Positions 52,520 through 60,999 of a stretch of 64,000 bases of DNA are shown here, one piece after another; positions within the stretch are counted from its first letter, which is position 1, and each line of letters starts with the position of its first letter. The notes under the pieces are model-generated. The model ran no database searches. It saw nothing but the letters and a program-made list of their open reading frames with translations, and had not been told where the DNA came from. This DNA comes from JAPHSX01 sp050298555. Its GTDB lineage: Bacteria > Pseudomonadota > Gammaproteobacteria > Thiohalomonadales > Thiohalomonadaceae. The stretch covers positions 62,001-126,000 of the forward strand of contig JBNKUL010000033.1 of assembly GCA_050298555.1 (NCBI GenBank), read 5' to 3'. Both the position numbers and the translations under genes were made by a program.

Positions 52520-53373
52520 ATAGCGAGTACTGGGCCGATAAGCTGAGGGGGAAAAGTGTCTGCATAGTTGGCAATGGCCCTATCGGCCATATGCCTGCCG
52601 CCTGTGATGTCGATGATCATGATGTGGTTATTCGTTTTAATGATTTCGTAAAGGGTGGGGCACTCGGGAACAAAACCGACATTTACGGTACGACGCTGCG
52701 GAAAGAAGTCACTACAGACGCCCAAAGCATTAAGGCCGAAGGGGCGTCTGTTGTCTATACAGGGCGCCACGCGGAACCCGAAGCGTATCTTTCGTGGTCT
52801 GGAATTGGGCGCGAACTGTCGAAACAGTTACTCTGCTGGCCTTCTAGTGGCCTGATGGCGGTGTATCTTGCACACACATGCAAAACAAGCCAGCTGACTC
52901 TCGTCGGCATGAATTTAGCCCCTTCACTTGCTAGGGAGCGGTTATGGCTTCCACGCTATGCAGCTCCTTGGTTTTTCCATAATTTTCTTGGAGAACGAAG
53001 AATTCTTGCGAAGATTGTTCGTGAGTTCGAAGGGGACATAGCTTTGCCACACGCACTCGAGCCGCTTCGGCGCGTATCAGTGCATGAGGATATCGATAGC
53101 TGGTTCCAGATTGAAGATGGTCTCAGTCGTATCACAAATATGGGTGATCAACCGGATGTGATACGTGATAGTTGCGTTATACTCTGGAATGAACTTACTG
53201 AGCAGGTAATGGAGCTTAGACCATCACTAATCGGTGTTGCACTATGTGAACCATTTCTATTTCTTCCTACCGATAAGTCTCTCCATCATACTCGTTGGTA
53301 CCTATACAATAACCATGCGTCTATCTTGGTTGAAAAATTCGTTAAGATTTTGCGTTCTGCACAATATGAGTGA
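52516..53373 (+). CDS. GT29 (sialyltransferase)-like protein
   Basis: A 285-residue protein. Its N-terminus resembles the large sialyl motif of GT29: VCIVGNGPIG (15-24), then DDHDVVIRFNDF (33-44) and GNKTDIYGTT (51-60). LTLVGMNL follows near residue 130. No membrane anchor is present. A conserved His/Tyr pair of the very short sialyl motif is not obvious, so activity may differ from sialyl transfer. The ATG overlaps the previous stop (ATGA). No CMP-sialate synthesis genes are in the window. Confidence 0.7.
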   Translation: MNSEYWADKLRGKSVCIVGNGPIGHMPAACDVDDHDVVIRFNDFVKGGALGNKTDIYGTTLRKEVTTDAQSIKAEGASVVYTGRHAEPEAYLSWSGIGRELSKQLLCWPSSGLMAVYLAHTCKTSQLTLVGMNLAPSLARERLWLPRYAAPWFFHNFLGERRILAKIVREFEGDIALPHALEPLRRVSVHEDIDSWFQIEDGLSRITNMGDQPDVIRDSCVILWNELTEQVMELRPSLIGVALCEPFLFLPTDKSLHHTRWYLYNNHASILVEKFVKILRSAQYE

Positions 53374-53650
53374 GCATGTTACCAACAATTAAACATCTCC
53401 TTGTGCCAGGTCAGAATCGCATGTTTGTAAGGCATACTACCGGTACCAATAAGATGCAATTCAGGAATTCGTGGATTTGTTCATGGTGGGGTAATTACAC
53501 AACAACTACAGTGATAAGTGAGGGTGGATGAAACTCTAATGCCTGCTTCTGAGTCTTTTTCGGACCTCGTTCGGTAGTGGTAATGGAGTCCGCTTCGGTC
53601 GCACAACAGCCGCTAGAGTACGCCAAGCCACGCGGTACCATTAAACGCCG
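53374..53650. other. Right border of the glycan island
   Basis: A 277-base gap of low to mixed GC. A 51-codon frame opens at ATG 53376 and ends at 53531, two bases beyond the GT29-like stop. It is Trp/Thr/Asn-rich and could be a small gene or the remnant of a longer one, but there is no supporting motif. From about 53570 the base composition rises towards that of the core genome. No transposase or tRNA was seen. Confidence 0.35.
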
Positions 53651-54076
53651 CTACAACTTCCTCACACACTCCAAATAAACCCCCTCATCCGGCATCTGCC
53701 CGCTACGCTGCGCCTCCCACATCACCCGCCCCATGCACTCCATGATCTGGTGCTCGGCCTCGTGGTCGTTGTTCAGCTTTACGCTCAGGCGTCTATGCTG
53801 GTCGCCGATGCCGGCTGGGCGGTTGGTGATGAGTTGCTCGCGGATGGCGATGTGCATGCCCATGTGGGCGAAGGGGTTGCTCTCGCCGGTTTCGGCGGTC
53901 CACTCCTTGCTGAGCGCCTTCTCTTCGTTCTCGAGCAGCAGGTGGTATTCGGGGTGGACCTTGATCACGTCGACGATGATCTGCTCCAGCGGTTCCAGCG
54001 CTTCATTGTTGTTGAACTTGCGCCAGGCGGTGACGTAGACGCGGCGCAGTTCGTCGCGGTTATTGCCGAATAGCAT
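53651..54076 (-). CDS. DUF1841 family protein
   Basis: A 141-residue protein with the DUF1841 pattern (LFGNNRDELRRVYVTAWRKFNN; NPFAHMGMHIAIREQL; MECMGRVMWEAQRSG). The His/Glu-rich HMGMHIAIRE segment could bind a metal. The family has no assigned role and is usually found beside nth. The ATG overlaps the nth stop by one base. Confidence 0.88.
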   Translation of the reverse strand: MLFGNNRDELRRVYVTAWRKFNNNEALEPLEQIIVDVIKVHPEYHLLLENEEKALSKEWTAETGESNPFAHMGMHIAIREQLITNRPAGIGDQHRRLSVKLNNDHEAEHQIMECMGRVMWEAQRSGQMPDEGVYLECVRKL

Positions 54077-54711
54077 TATTCGTACACCTTCTTTTTGTAT
54101 TCACACAGCTCTTCGATGACGCAGGCGCTGCAGCGCGGCTTGCGTGCCAGGCAGACGTAGCGGCCGTGCAGGATGAGCCAGTGGTGGGCGTCCTGCAGAA
54201 ATTCCTGCGGTATGAACTTGAGCAGTTTTCTCTCCACCTCCAGTACCGTTTTGCCCGGTGCGATGCGGGTGCGGTTGGAGACGCGGAAGATGTGGGTGTC
54301 GACCGCCATGGTAGGGTGGCCGAAGGCGGTATTGAGGACGACGTTGGCGGTCTTGCGGCCGACGCCGGGCAGTGCCTCCAGCGCCTTGCGCTCCTCGGGC
54401 ACCTCGCTGCCGTGCTCGTCGATGAGGATCTTGCAGGTCTTGATGATGTTGGCGCCCTTGGCGTTGAACAGGCCGATGGTCTTGATGTACTCCTTCAGCC
54501 CCGCTTCGCCGAGGCTGTAGATCGCCTCCGGGGTGTTGGCGACGGGGAAGAGTTTGTCGGTTGCCTTGTTGACCCCCCTGTCGGTGGCCTGGGCCGAGAG
54601 GATCACCGCCACCAGCAGCTCGAACGGGGTAGAGTAGTTCAGCTCGGTGGTGGGGTTGGGGTTTTCGGCGCGCAGGCGGGTGAAGATCTCTGTGCGTTTT
54701 TCTCTGTTCAT
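54076..54711 (-). CDS. nth: Endonuclease III
   Basis: A 211-residue bifunctional DNA glycosylase/AP lyase that removes oxidised pyrimidines. The helix-hairpin-helix LPGVGRKTANVV carries the catalytic Lys, VDTHIFRVSNR carries the catalytic Asp, and the C-terminal C-x6-C-x2-C-x5-C Fe-S cluster is intact (CLARKPRCSACVIEELC). Length equals E. coli Nth. Confidence 0.97.
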   Translation of the reverse strand: MNREKRTEIFTRLRAENPNPTTELNYSTPFELLVAVILSAQATDRGVNKATDKLFPVANTPEAIYSLGEAGLKEYIKTIGLFNAKGANIIKTCKILIDEHGSEVPEERKALEALPGVGRKTANVVLNTAFGHPTMAVDTHIFRVSNRTRIAPGKTVLEVERKLLKFIPQEFLQDAHHWLILHGRYVCLARKPRCSACVIEELCEYKKKVYE

Positions 54712-54815
54712 ACAGGCTGTTACGGGTTGGCGACAAACGATGCGCTACTGTAGCGAATGTACCTGGGCTTGCCTAGGGTTGTCGGGCCGTGCTGCAGCCG
54801 GGATAATCGGCTGCC

Positions 54816-55508
54816 ATGTCAGACGATGCACACACATTCCGCCAAAACCCGCTGTTTCGTTCGCTGAGCGATGAGCAGATGGCGCAGTTACTGGCGGCAA
54901 CCCATATCAAACAGCTGGCTCAGGGGCTGGGGTTGTTCGAGGCAGGGAGTCCCGCCGAGCACTTCTATCTGCTGAAGAGCGGCCAGATCAAGCTCTACCG
55001 CCTCTCGCCCTCTGGCCAGGAGAAGGTGATCGAGATCATCAACCCCGGCCAGACCTTTGCCGAGGCGCTGATGTTTCTCGACATCCCCGGCTATCCGGTC
55101 AATGCCCAGGTGTTGTCCGATGCCGAGCTCTATGTCATCAGCAACCGGGCCTTCCTGGCCATCCTGCGCGAGTCGGTGGAGAGCTGTTTTCATGTAATGG
55201 CCAACCTGAGCGTGCGGCTCAAGCAGCAGCTGAACGAGATCGATGCCTTGACCCTGCAGAACGCCGGCCTGCGGGTGGTGAACTACCTCAGCCAGCTGAT
55301 CCCGGCGGGCGAGGAGGGGGACTGCGACATCACCCTGCCGGCGGCGAAGAACATCATCGCCTCACGCCTCTCCATCACCCCGGAAACCCTGTCGCGGACC
55401 TTCAATACGCTCAGCCGTGAGGGGCTGATCGTGGTCGACGGTCTCCACATTACGGTGCACGACGTGGAGGCGCTGCGTGGTTACGCAGGCGCCTCGCTGA
55501 GCGAGTGA
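54816..55508 (+). CDS. Crp/Fnr-family regulator, DNR-like
   Basis: A 230-residue regulator. The cyclic-nucleotide-binding fold spans about residues 12-125 (FYLLKSGQIKLYRLSPSGQEKVIEII) and the winged helix about 155-225 (RLSITPETLSRTFNTLSREGLI). It lacks the N-terminal Cys cluster of Fnr. It resembles DNR/NnrR-type proteins that sense nitric oxide through heme and control denitrification. No FNR-type target box was verified here. It is divergent from nth and convergent with phoH (one base apart). Confidence 0.85.
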   Translation: MSDDAHTFRQNPLFRSLSDEQMAQLLAATHIKQLAQGLGLFEAGSPAEHFYLLKSGQIKLYRLSPSGQEKVIEIINPGQTFAEALMFLDIPGYPVNAQVLSDAELYVISNRAFLAILRESVESCFHVMANLSVRLKQQLNEIDALTLQNAGLRVVNYLSQLIPAGEEGDCDITLPAAKNIIASRLSITPETLSRTFNTLSREGLIVVDGLHITVHDVEALRGYAGASLSE

Positions 55509-55509
55509 C

Positions 55510-56919
55510 CTAAAGCACGTCGGCGGCGTAGTCGGCCAGGCGCGAGCGCTCGCCGCGCAGCAGGGTGATGTGGCCGCTGTGCTCCCAGTTCTTGAAGTGG
55601 TCCACCACGTAGGTGAGACCGGAGTTGGTCTCGGTCAGGTAGGGGGTGTCGATCTGGGCGATATTGCCCAGGCAGACCACCTTGGTACCGGGACCGGCGC
55701 GGGTGATGAGGGTCTTCATCTGCTTCGATGTGAGGTTCTGCGCCTCGTCGAGGATGATGTACTTGTTGAGGAAGGTGCGCCCGCGCATGAAGTTGAGCGA
55801 ACGAACCTTGATGCGGTTGCTCAGCAGCTCCTGGGTGGCGGCACGCTCCCACTCGCTGTTGTGTTCCGACTGCGTCAGCACCTCCAGGTTGTCCATCAAT
55901 GCCCCCATCCACGGTGTCATCTTCTCCTCCTCGGTGCCGGGGAGGAAGCCGATGTCTTCGCCCACCGGCACGGTGACGCGGGTCATGATGATTTCGCTGT
56001 AGAGGTTCTGGTCCAGGGTCTGCGCCAGACCGGCGGCGAGGGTGAGCAGAGTCTTACCGGTGCCCGCCTGGCCGACCAGGGTGACGAAGTCGACCTCCGG
56101 GTCCATCAGCATGTTGAGGGCGAAGTTCTGCTCGCGGTTGCGGGCGTTGATGCCCCAGACGTTGTGGCTGGGGCTGTGGAAATCGCGCACCGTCTCGATG
56201 ATGGCGTCGCCGTCCTCGATGCGCCGTACCACGGCGTGGAACTCATCGTCGCCCTGCAGCGAGACGAACTCGTTGGGGTACCACCCCTCCACCTCGGGGC
56301 CGCTGAGGCGGTAGAAGGTGCGTCCCTCCTCCTGCCACGACTCCATCTCCTTGCCGTGGGTCTCCCAGAAGTCGCTGCTTAGTTCCTGCATGCCGCGGTA
56401 GAGCAGTTCCACATCCTCCAGCACCTGGTCGTTGCGGTAGTCCTCGGAGTGGATGCCGAGGATTGCCGCCTTGATGCGCATGTTGGTGTCCTTGGAGACC
56501 AGGGTGACGCTCAGTTCCGGCTTCTCCTGCTGCAGCGCCAGCGCGGTGCCGAGGATGGTGTTGTCGGACTTGCTGCCAGGCAGGGTGGAGGGGAGCTCCG
56601 CCTTCATGGTGCGGGTCTGGAAGAAGAGGCAGCCGCTGGTTCCCTTGTTGCTGTCGAGCTGCATGTTCTGCCCCAGCGGGATGCCGTTCTGAATTTCGGC
56701 GGTGGAGATGTTGCTCATCAGGTCGTCCATAAAGCGGCTCGCCTGGCGGGCGTTGCGTGCCACCTCGGAGTGGCCTTTCTTGTTATTGTCCAGCTCCTCC
56801 AGCACCACCATCGGCAGGTAGATGTCGTGCTCCTGGAAGCGGAACAGTGCGGTGGGGTCGTGCATCAACACGTTGGTGTCGAGGACGAAGAGGCGTTTTC
56901 CTTTTGGGGTATCGTTCAT
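55510..56919 (-). CDS. PIN-PhoH ATPase/ribonuclease
   Basis: A 469-residue two-domain protein. The N-terminal PIN domain (about residues 8-150; LDTNVLMHDP with acidic metal ligands) is a nuclease fold, and the C-terminal PhoH ATPase (about 235-465) has the Walker A motif GQAGTGKTLL and Walker B IILDEAQN. This is the PhoH2/YlaK arrangement, implicated in RNA unwinding and cleavage. All motifs are intact. Confidence 0.93.
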   Translation of the reverse strand: MNDTPKGKRLFVLDTNVLMHDPTALFRFQEHDIYLPMVVLEELDNNKKGHSEVARNARQASRFMDDLMSNISTAEIQNGIPLGQNMQLDSNKGTSGCLFFQTRTMKAELPSTLPGSKSDNTILGTALALQQEKPELSVTLVSKDTNMRIKAAILGIHSEDYRNDQVLEDVELLYRGMQELSSDFWETHGKEMESWQEEGRTFYRLSGPEVEGWYPNEFVSLQGDDEFHAVVRRIEDGDAIIETVRDFHSPSHNVWGINARNREQNFALNMLMDPEVDFVTLVGQAGTGKTLLTLAAGLAQTLDQNLYSEIIMTRVTVPVGEDIGFLPGTEEEKMTPWMGALMDNLEVLTQSEHNSEWERAATQELLSNRIKVRSLNFMRGRTFLNKYIILDEAQNLTSKQMKTLITRAGPGTKVVCLGNIAQIDTPYLTETNSGLTYVVDHFKNWEHSGHITLLRGERSRLADYAADVL

Positions 56920-56977
56920 TATTCAGCCTTTATAGTTTTCGTCGGTAGCTTTAGTCACCGAACTGTGTTGTATGGGG

Positions 56978-57445
56978 TTACAGCTCTTTTACCGCTTCCA
57001 GCACCTCATCCACATGGCCGTTTACCTTTACCTTGCGCCACTCCCTGCGCAGTACACCCGTGGCGTCGATGAGGAAGGTGGAGCGCTCGATGCCCATGTG
57101 CACCTTGCCGTAGAGTTTTTTCTCTTTAATCACATCAAACAGCTGGCACAGCTCCTCGCCCTCGTCGGAGAGCAGCTCGAAGGGGAACTCGTGTTTGGCC
57201 TTGAAGTTTTCGTGGCGACGGATGGTGTCGCGTGAGACGCCGAGGATCTCGGTATTGAGCTTCTGGAACTCAGCGAACAGGTCGCGGAAGTTCTGGCCCT
57301 CGGTGGTGCAGCCGGGGGTGGAGTCCTTGGGGTAGAAGTAGAGCACCAGATTTTTGCCCTTAAAGTCTTTCAATGCGAGGGTCTGATCGCCGGTGGCGGG
57401 GAGGCTGAAGGCGGGTGCCTTGTTACCGATAACGGGTGCGCTCAT
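56978..57445 (-). CDS. bcp: Thioredoxin-dependent peroxiredoxin Bcp
   Basis: A 155-residue bacterioferritin comigratory protein reducing peroxides. The peroxidatic Cys is C46 (PGCTTEG). The resolving Cys found five residues later in E. coli Bcp (C-x4-C) is replaced by Gln51; another Cys, C100, could serve. It lies before gcvR on the same strand, as in Pseudomonas. Confidence 0.94.
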   Translation of the reverse strand: MSAPVIGNKAPAFSLPATGDQTLALKDFKGKNLVLYFYPKDSTPGCTTEGQNFRDLFAEFQKLNTEILGVSRDTIRRHENFKAKHEFPFELLSDEGEELCQLFDVIKEKKLYGKVHMGIERSTFLIDATGVLRREWRKVKVNGHVDEVLEAVKEL

Positions 57446-57491
57446 GCGTGCTCCTTAATTCGTTGCTACGGGTATACCTAAAGATATAGGC

Positions 57492-58034
57492 CTAACCCTT
57501 GGCCGGCTCAAGCACCCCATCCAGATTGAGGCCGTCACAGAAGTAGAAGAACTCCTCACGCAGTCTGGCGATGGAGACATCGGAGGGGATGTTGACGATC
57601 AGGGTGGCGGTAAACATCGGCGTGCCGGTATGGGCGGCGTTGTAGCTGTCGGTGTAGAGGTCCTGGATATTGATGTTACGCGAGGAGAAGAACTCGGCCA
57701 GCTGGTTGACGATGCCGGGGTGGTCGAGCGCCACCACGTTGACCGAGTAGGGGATCGCCTTGACCGGGTGCTGTTGGCTGTCGGTGCGTTTGGCGACGAT
57801 GGTCAGCTCCAGCTTCTGCTCCAGCGAGGGCAGCATCGTCTCCAGCTTGGCGATGGTGTCCCAGCCCCCCTCGACCATCATCAGGATGGCGAACTCGCCG
57901 CCGAGGATGGTCATGCGGCTGTCGAGGATATTGGCACCGCTCTCGCTGATGGGCTGGGTGATGTTTTTAACGATGCCCGGACGGTCGTGGCCCAGGGCGG
58001 AGATGACAAGGTACTGCTTTGCCGGTGAATTCAT
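57492..58034 (-). CDS. gcvR: GcvR-like ACT-domain regulator
   Basis: A 180-residue protein of two ACT domains (about residues 5-80 and 92-175; YLVISALGHDRPGIVKNIT and VNVVALDHPGIVNQLAEFF). GcvR represses glycine cleavage genes in E. coli by binding GcvA. It is divergent from dapA, an order shared with Pseudomonas. GcvA is not in the window. Confidence 0.88.
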   Translation of the reverse strand: MNSPAKQYLVISALGHDRPGIVKNITQPISESGANILDSRMTILGGEFAILMMVEGGWDTIAKLETMLPSLEQKLELTIVAKRTDSQQHPVKAIPYSVNVVALDHPGIVNQLAEFFSSRNINIQDLYTDSYNAAHTGTPMFTATLIVNIPSDVSIARLREEFFYFCDGLNLDGVLEPAKG

Positions 58035-58117
58035 GGCTTCAGGTGGACTCCGTCGGTTTTTCTTCCGCTCCCGCCCGCTAGGGCAGGGGCACTGTTTGCG
58101 GCTAGTCTAGCACCATT

Positions 58118-58156
58118 TGCCCGCTGGGAGTCCCCCCGTTTTATGCCCGCTGGGAG
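58118..58156. repeat. Direct repeat upstream of dapA
   Basis: TGCCCGCTGGGAG occurs at 58118-58130 and again at 58144-58156, 26 bases apart, in the gcvR-dapA intergenic region. It might be a double regulator site or a small duplication. Confidence 0.5.
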
Positions 58157-58241
58157 GCGCTGCAGAGGGCGGTGTAAACCTTGTCATCACTGGGCCGCGC
58201 AAGTACCATGCACGTTTCGATTTTCCCCGGCGGAGATAGGT

Positions 58242-59117
58242 ATGTTTCACGGTAGTATGGTTGCCCTGGTCACCCCCATGCATGAGGACGGTGCGGTCGA
58301 TTTCGACAGTCTTGCCAGGCTGGTAGAGTTCCATGTGGAGAATGGTACCGACGCCATCGTTGCCATGGGCACCACTGGCGAGTCGGCCACCCTGGATGAG
58401 AAGGAGCACTGTGAGGTGATCCGCCGCGTGGTGGAGATGGCCGCCGGGCGCATCCCGGTGATCGCCGGTACCGGCGCCAACTCCACCTCCGAGGCGATTG
58501 CCCTGACCCGTTGTGCCATGGAGGCCGGTGCCGACGCCTGTCTGCTGGTCACCCCCTACTACAACAAGCCGACCCAGGAGGGGCTCTACCAGCACTTCCG
58601 TGCGGTGGCCGAGGCGGTGGCGGTGCCGCAAATCCTCTACAACGTACCGGGTCGTACTGCGGTCGATATGAGCAACGACACGGTCGATCGCCTTGCCTCC
58701 ATCTCCAATATCGTCGGTATCAAGGACGCCACCGGTGACATGGCCCGCGGCAAGGAGCTGGTCGAGCGCTGCGGCGACCGTATCGACATCTACAGCGGCG
58801 ACGACGCCACCACCCTGGAGCTGATCAAGCTTGGCGGCAAGGGCGGTATCTCCGTCACCGCCAACGTCACACCGCGCGAGATGCATGAGATGTGCGCTGC
58901 TGCCCTTGCCGGGGAGGAGGCTCGGGCCACCGAGATCAACGACAGGCTGATGCCGCTGCACCAGAACCTGTTCCTGGAGTCCAACCCCATTCCGGTGAAG
59001 TGGGCGCTGTATGAGATGGGGCTGATCCCCGCCGGCATCCGCCTGCCGCTGACACCGCTCTCCGACACCCACCACGCCCCCCTGCGCCAGGCGATGAAGA
59101 GCGCCGGCGCGCTGTAA
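58242..59117 (+). CDS. dapA: 4-hydroxy-tetrahydrodipicolinate synthase
   Basis: A 291-residue aldolase-fold enzyme committing aspartate semialdehyde and pyruvate to lysine/diaminopimelate synthesis. TTGESATL, YNVPGRTAVD and the Schiff-base Lys in GIKDATGD are present. The frame extends to 58143, but the ATG at 58242, preceded by CGGAGATAGG, gives the family N-terminus MFHGSMVALVTP. bamC follows 12 bases downstream. Confidence 0.97.
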   Translation: MFHGSMVALVTPMHEDGAVDFDSLARLVEFHVENGTDAIVAMGTTGESATLDEKEHCEVIRRVVEMAAGRIPVIAGTGANSTSEAIALTRCAMEAGADACLLVTPYYNKPTQEGLYQHFRAVAEAVAVPQILYNVPGRTAVDMSNDTVDRLASISNIVGIKDATGDMARGKELVERCGDRIDIYSGDDATTLELIKLGGKGGISVTANVTPREMHEMCAAALAGEEARATEINDRLMPLHQNLFLESNPIPVKWALYEMGLIPAGIRLPLTPLSDTHHAPLRQAMKSAGAL

Positions 59118-59129
59118 GAGACTATATTG

Positions 59130-60191
59130 ATGCCCACTATTTCGCGCCTGCTGGCGCTCTCCCTGCTGTTCACCCTTACCGCCTGCAGTGGCGGCGCCAC
59201 GACCCGGGATAGCCTCGACTATAAGGAGGCGAAGAGTCTGCGCGGGCTGGATGTGCCGCCTGAGCTGAGTGCCCCTGAAAATAGCGGCCTGACGGAGTTG
59301 CCCAGCGTCGCAGCGTCCAGCGCCTCTGCCAGCACCGTACTGCCCCAGGCCGTTGGCGTGAGTATCGCCCGCGACGGCATTGAGCGCTGGTTGGTGGTCG
59401 ATGCCGATGCGCAGAAGCTGTGGCCGCGCCTGCGCGGTTTCTGGTCTACGCTCGGCCTCGAGTTACAGATGGACGAACCCAACCTGGGCATTATGGAGAC
59501 TAACTGGGCCGAGAACCGTGCCGATGCGCCGGCGGGGTTCCTCACCGACTGGGTCCGTTCTGTCTTCAAGGATGCCTACTCCGCCGGTACCCGTGATAAA
59601 TACCGCCTGCGCCTGGAGCGTGGCGAGGACGGTCGTAGCGAGATCTTCATCACCCACTACGGCCTTGAGGAGGTCTCCACCGTCACCCGTGACGACCTGG
59701 AGGCGGCCCACCTGCGCTGGCAGACACGTCCCGCGAATCGCGAACTGGCCAATGAGGTGATGAATCGCCTGGCGCTCTACCTCGGTGCCAGCGAGAAGCT
59801 GGCGGCACAGCGAAAAGATGAGGAGCAGCAAGCCCGTGCCCGTATCGAGGGTGATGCCCTGCTGATTAACGAGGGCTTCGCCCGCAGCTGGCGCCTGGCC
59901 GGTATCGCCCTGGACCGCATGGGCGTGGTGGTGGAAGACCGTAACCGCTCGCGCGGCATCTACTACGTGGCACAGATCCAGCTGGAGCCGGAGCAGAAAG
60001 CGGAGAGGAGCTGGTACCAAAAGGTCCTCAACCTCAAAAGTAATGACAAGGTGGAGCTGCCCAAGCTGCAGATCGTTCTAAGTGGGGACGACAGCAGCAC
60101 CCGCCTGACGGTGCGCAATCTCGATGGCTCCGAGAGCAACGACGCGCTGATGGGCGAGCTGCTCAAGCGGCTGCAACAAGAGCTGCAATAA
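59130..60191 (+). CDS. bamC: Outer-membrane assembly lipoprotein BamC
   Basis: A 353-residue lipoprotein (lipobox LTAC) of the BAM complex. The unstructured N-terminal segment (DYKEAKSLRGLDVPPELSAPE), which binds BamD, precedes two helix-grip domains (about residues 85-205 and 225-345). A TTG lies one codon upstream of the ATG. The dapA-bamC pair is conserved across gammaproteobacteria. Confidence 0.93.
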   Translation: MPTISRLLALSLLFTLTACSGGATTRDSLDYKEAKSLRGLDVPPELSAPENSGLTELPSVAASSASASTVLPQAVGVSIARDGIERWLVVDADAQKLWPRLRGFWSTLGLELQMDEPNLGIMETNWAENRADAPAGFLTDWVRSVFKDAYSAGTRDKYRLRLERGEDGRSEIFITHYGLEEVSTVTRDDLEAAHLRWQTRPANRELANEVMNRLALYLGASEKLAAQRKDEEQQARARIEGDALLINEGFARSWRLAGIALDRMGVVVEDRNRSRGIYYVAQIQLEPEQKAERSWYQKVLNLKSNDKVELPKLQIVLSGDDSSTRLTVRNLDGSESNDALMGELLKRLQQELQ

Positions 60192-60204
60192 CGTCCCGGT
60201 GTCG

Positions 60205-60972
60205 ATGCGCTTCGCCTTGCTCGGCAGCGGCAGCCGGGGTAACGCCACCCTGGTGACGAAGGGGAAGACCGCGCTGTTGATCGATTGCGGCTTCTCCGCC
60301 CGCGAACTGGCGGCACGGCTCGGCCGGTTTGGTATGGAGCCGACGGCACTTAGCGCCATCGTTGTCACCCATGAACACAACGACCACATCGCCGGGGTCG
60401 GCGCGGTGGCGCGACGATACAAACTGCCGGTGTGGATGAGCCACGGCAGCTACCGTGGCGGTGAAAAGCGCCTGGGTGAGTTGCCCCAGCGCCACAACCT
60501 CAATTGCCACGAGCGTTTCGAGGTGGGTGAGCTGGAGCTGCAGCCCTTCCCGGTGCCGCACGATGCCCGCGAGCCGTGTCAGTTCGTGGTTGGTGATGGC
60601 GACAGGCGCCTCGGCATCCTCACCGATGCCGGGCGCAGTACCCAGCACATTGAGAGTTGCCTCGATAACTGCGATGCGCTGATACTGGAGTGCAACCACG
60701 ACCCGCAAATGTTGGCTGAGGGGCCCTATCCGCCATCGCTGCAGGCGCGGGTGGGTGGGCCGCTGGGCCATCTCAGCAATGGCCAGTCGGCCGAGCTGTT
60801 GGGACGGCTCAAGGGCGACAGACTGCAGCACCTGGTGGCGGCCCACATTAGCGAGAAGAACAACCTTCCCGAACTGGCCACCACCGCGCTGAGCGAGGCG
60901 ATAGGCTGCGAACCCGACTGGATTGCCCTGGCGGCGCAGGAGACCGGGCTCGATTGGCGCGAGATTTCGTAA
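60205..60972 (+). CDS. MBL-fold metallohydrolase (YycJ/WalJ-like)
   Basis: A 255-residue metallo-beta-lactamase-fold enzyme. The dimetal motif THEHNDH lies at residues 55-61, with further ligands in LTDAG and LECNHD. The N-terminal LGSGSRGNATLV is typical of the YycJ/PhnP-related group with possible nuclease or phosphodiesterase activity. An in-frame GTG at 60199 is an alternative; MRFALLGSGS is the usual family start. It sits between bamC and purC, as in Pseudomonas. Confidence 0.87.
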   Translation: MRFALLGSGSRGNATLVTKGKTALLIDCGFSARELAARLGRFGMEPTALSAIVVTHEHNDHIAGVGAVARRYKLPVWMSHGSYRGGEKRLGELPQRHNLNCHERFEVGELELQPFPVPHDAREPCQFVVGDGDRRLGILTDAGRSTQHIESCLDNCDALILECNHDPQMLAEGPYPPSLQARVGGPLGHLSNGQSAELLGRLKGDRLQHLVAAHISEKNNLPELATTALSEAIGCEPDWIALAAQETGLDWREIS

Positions 60973-60999
60973 CTAACATATCTTTTTGAGGACATAGCG

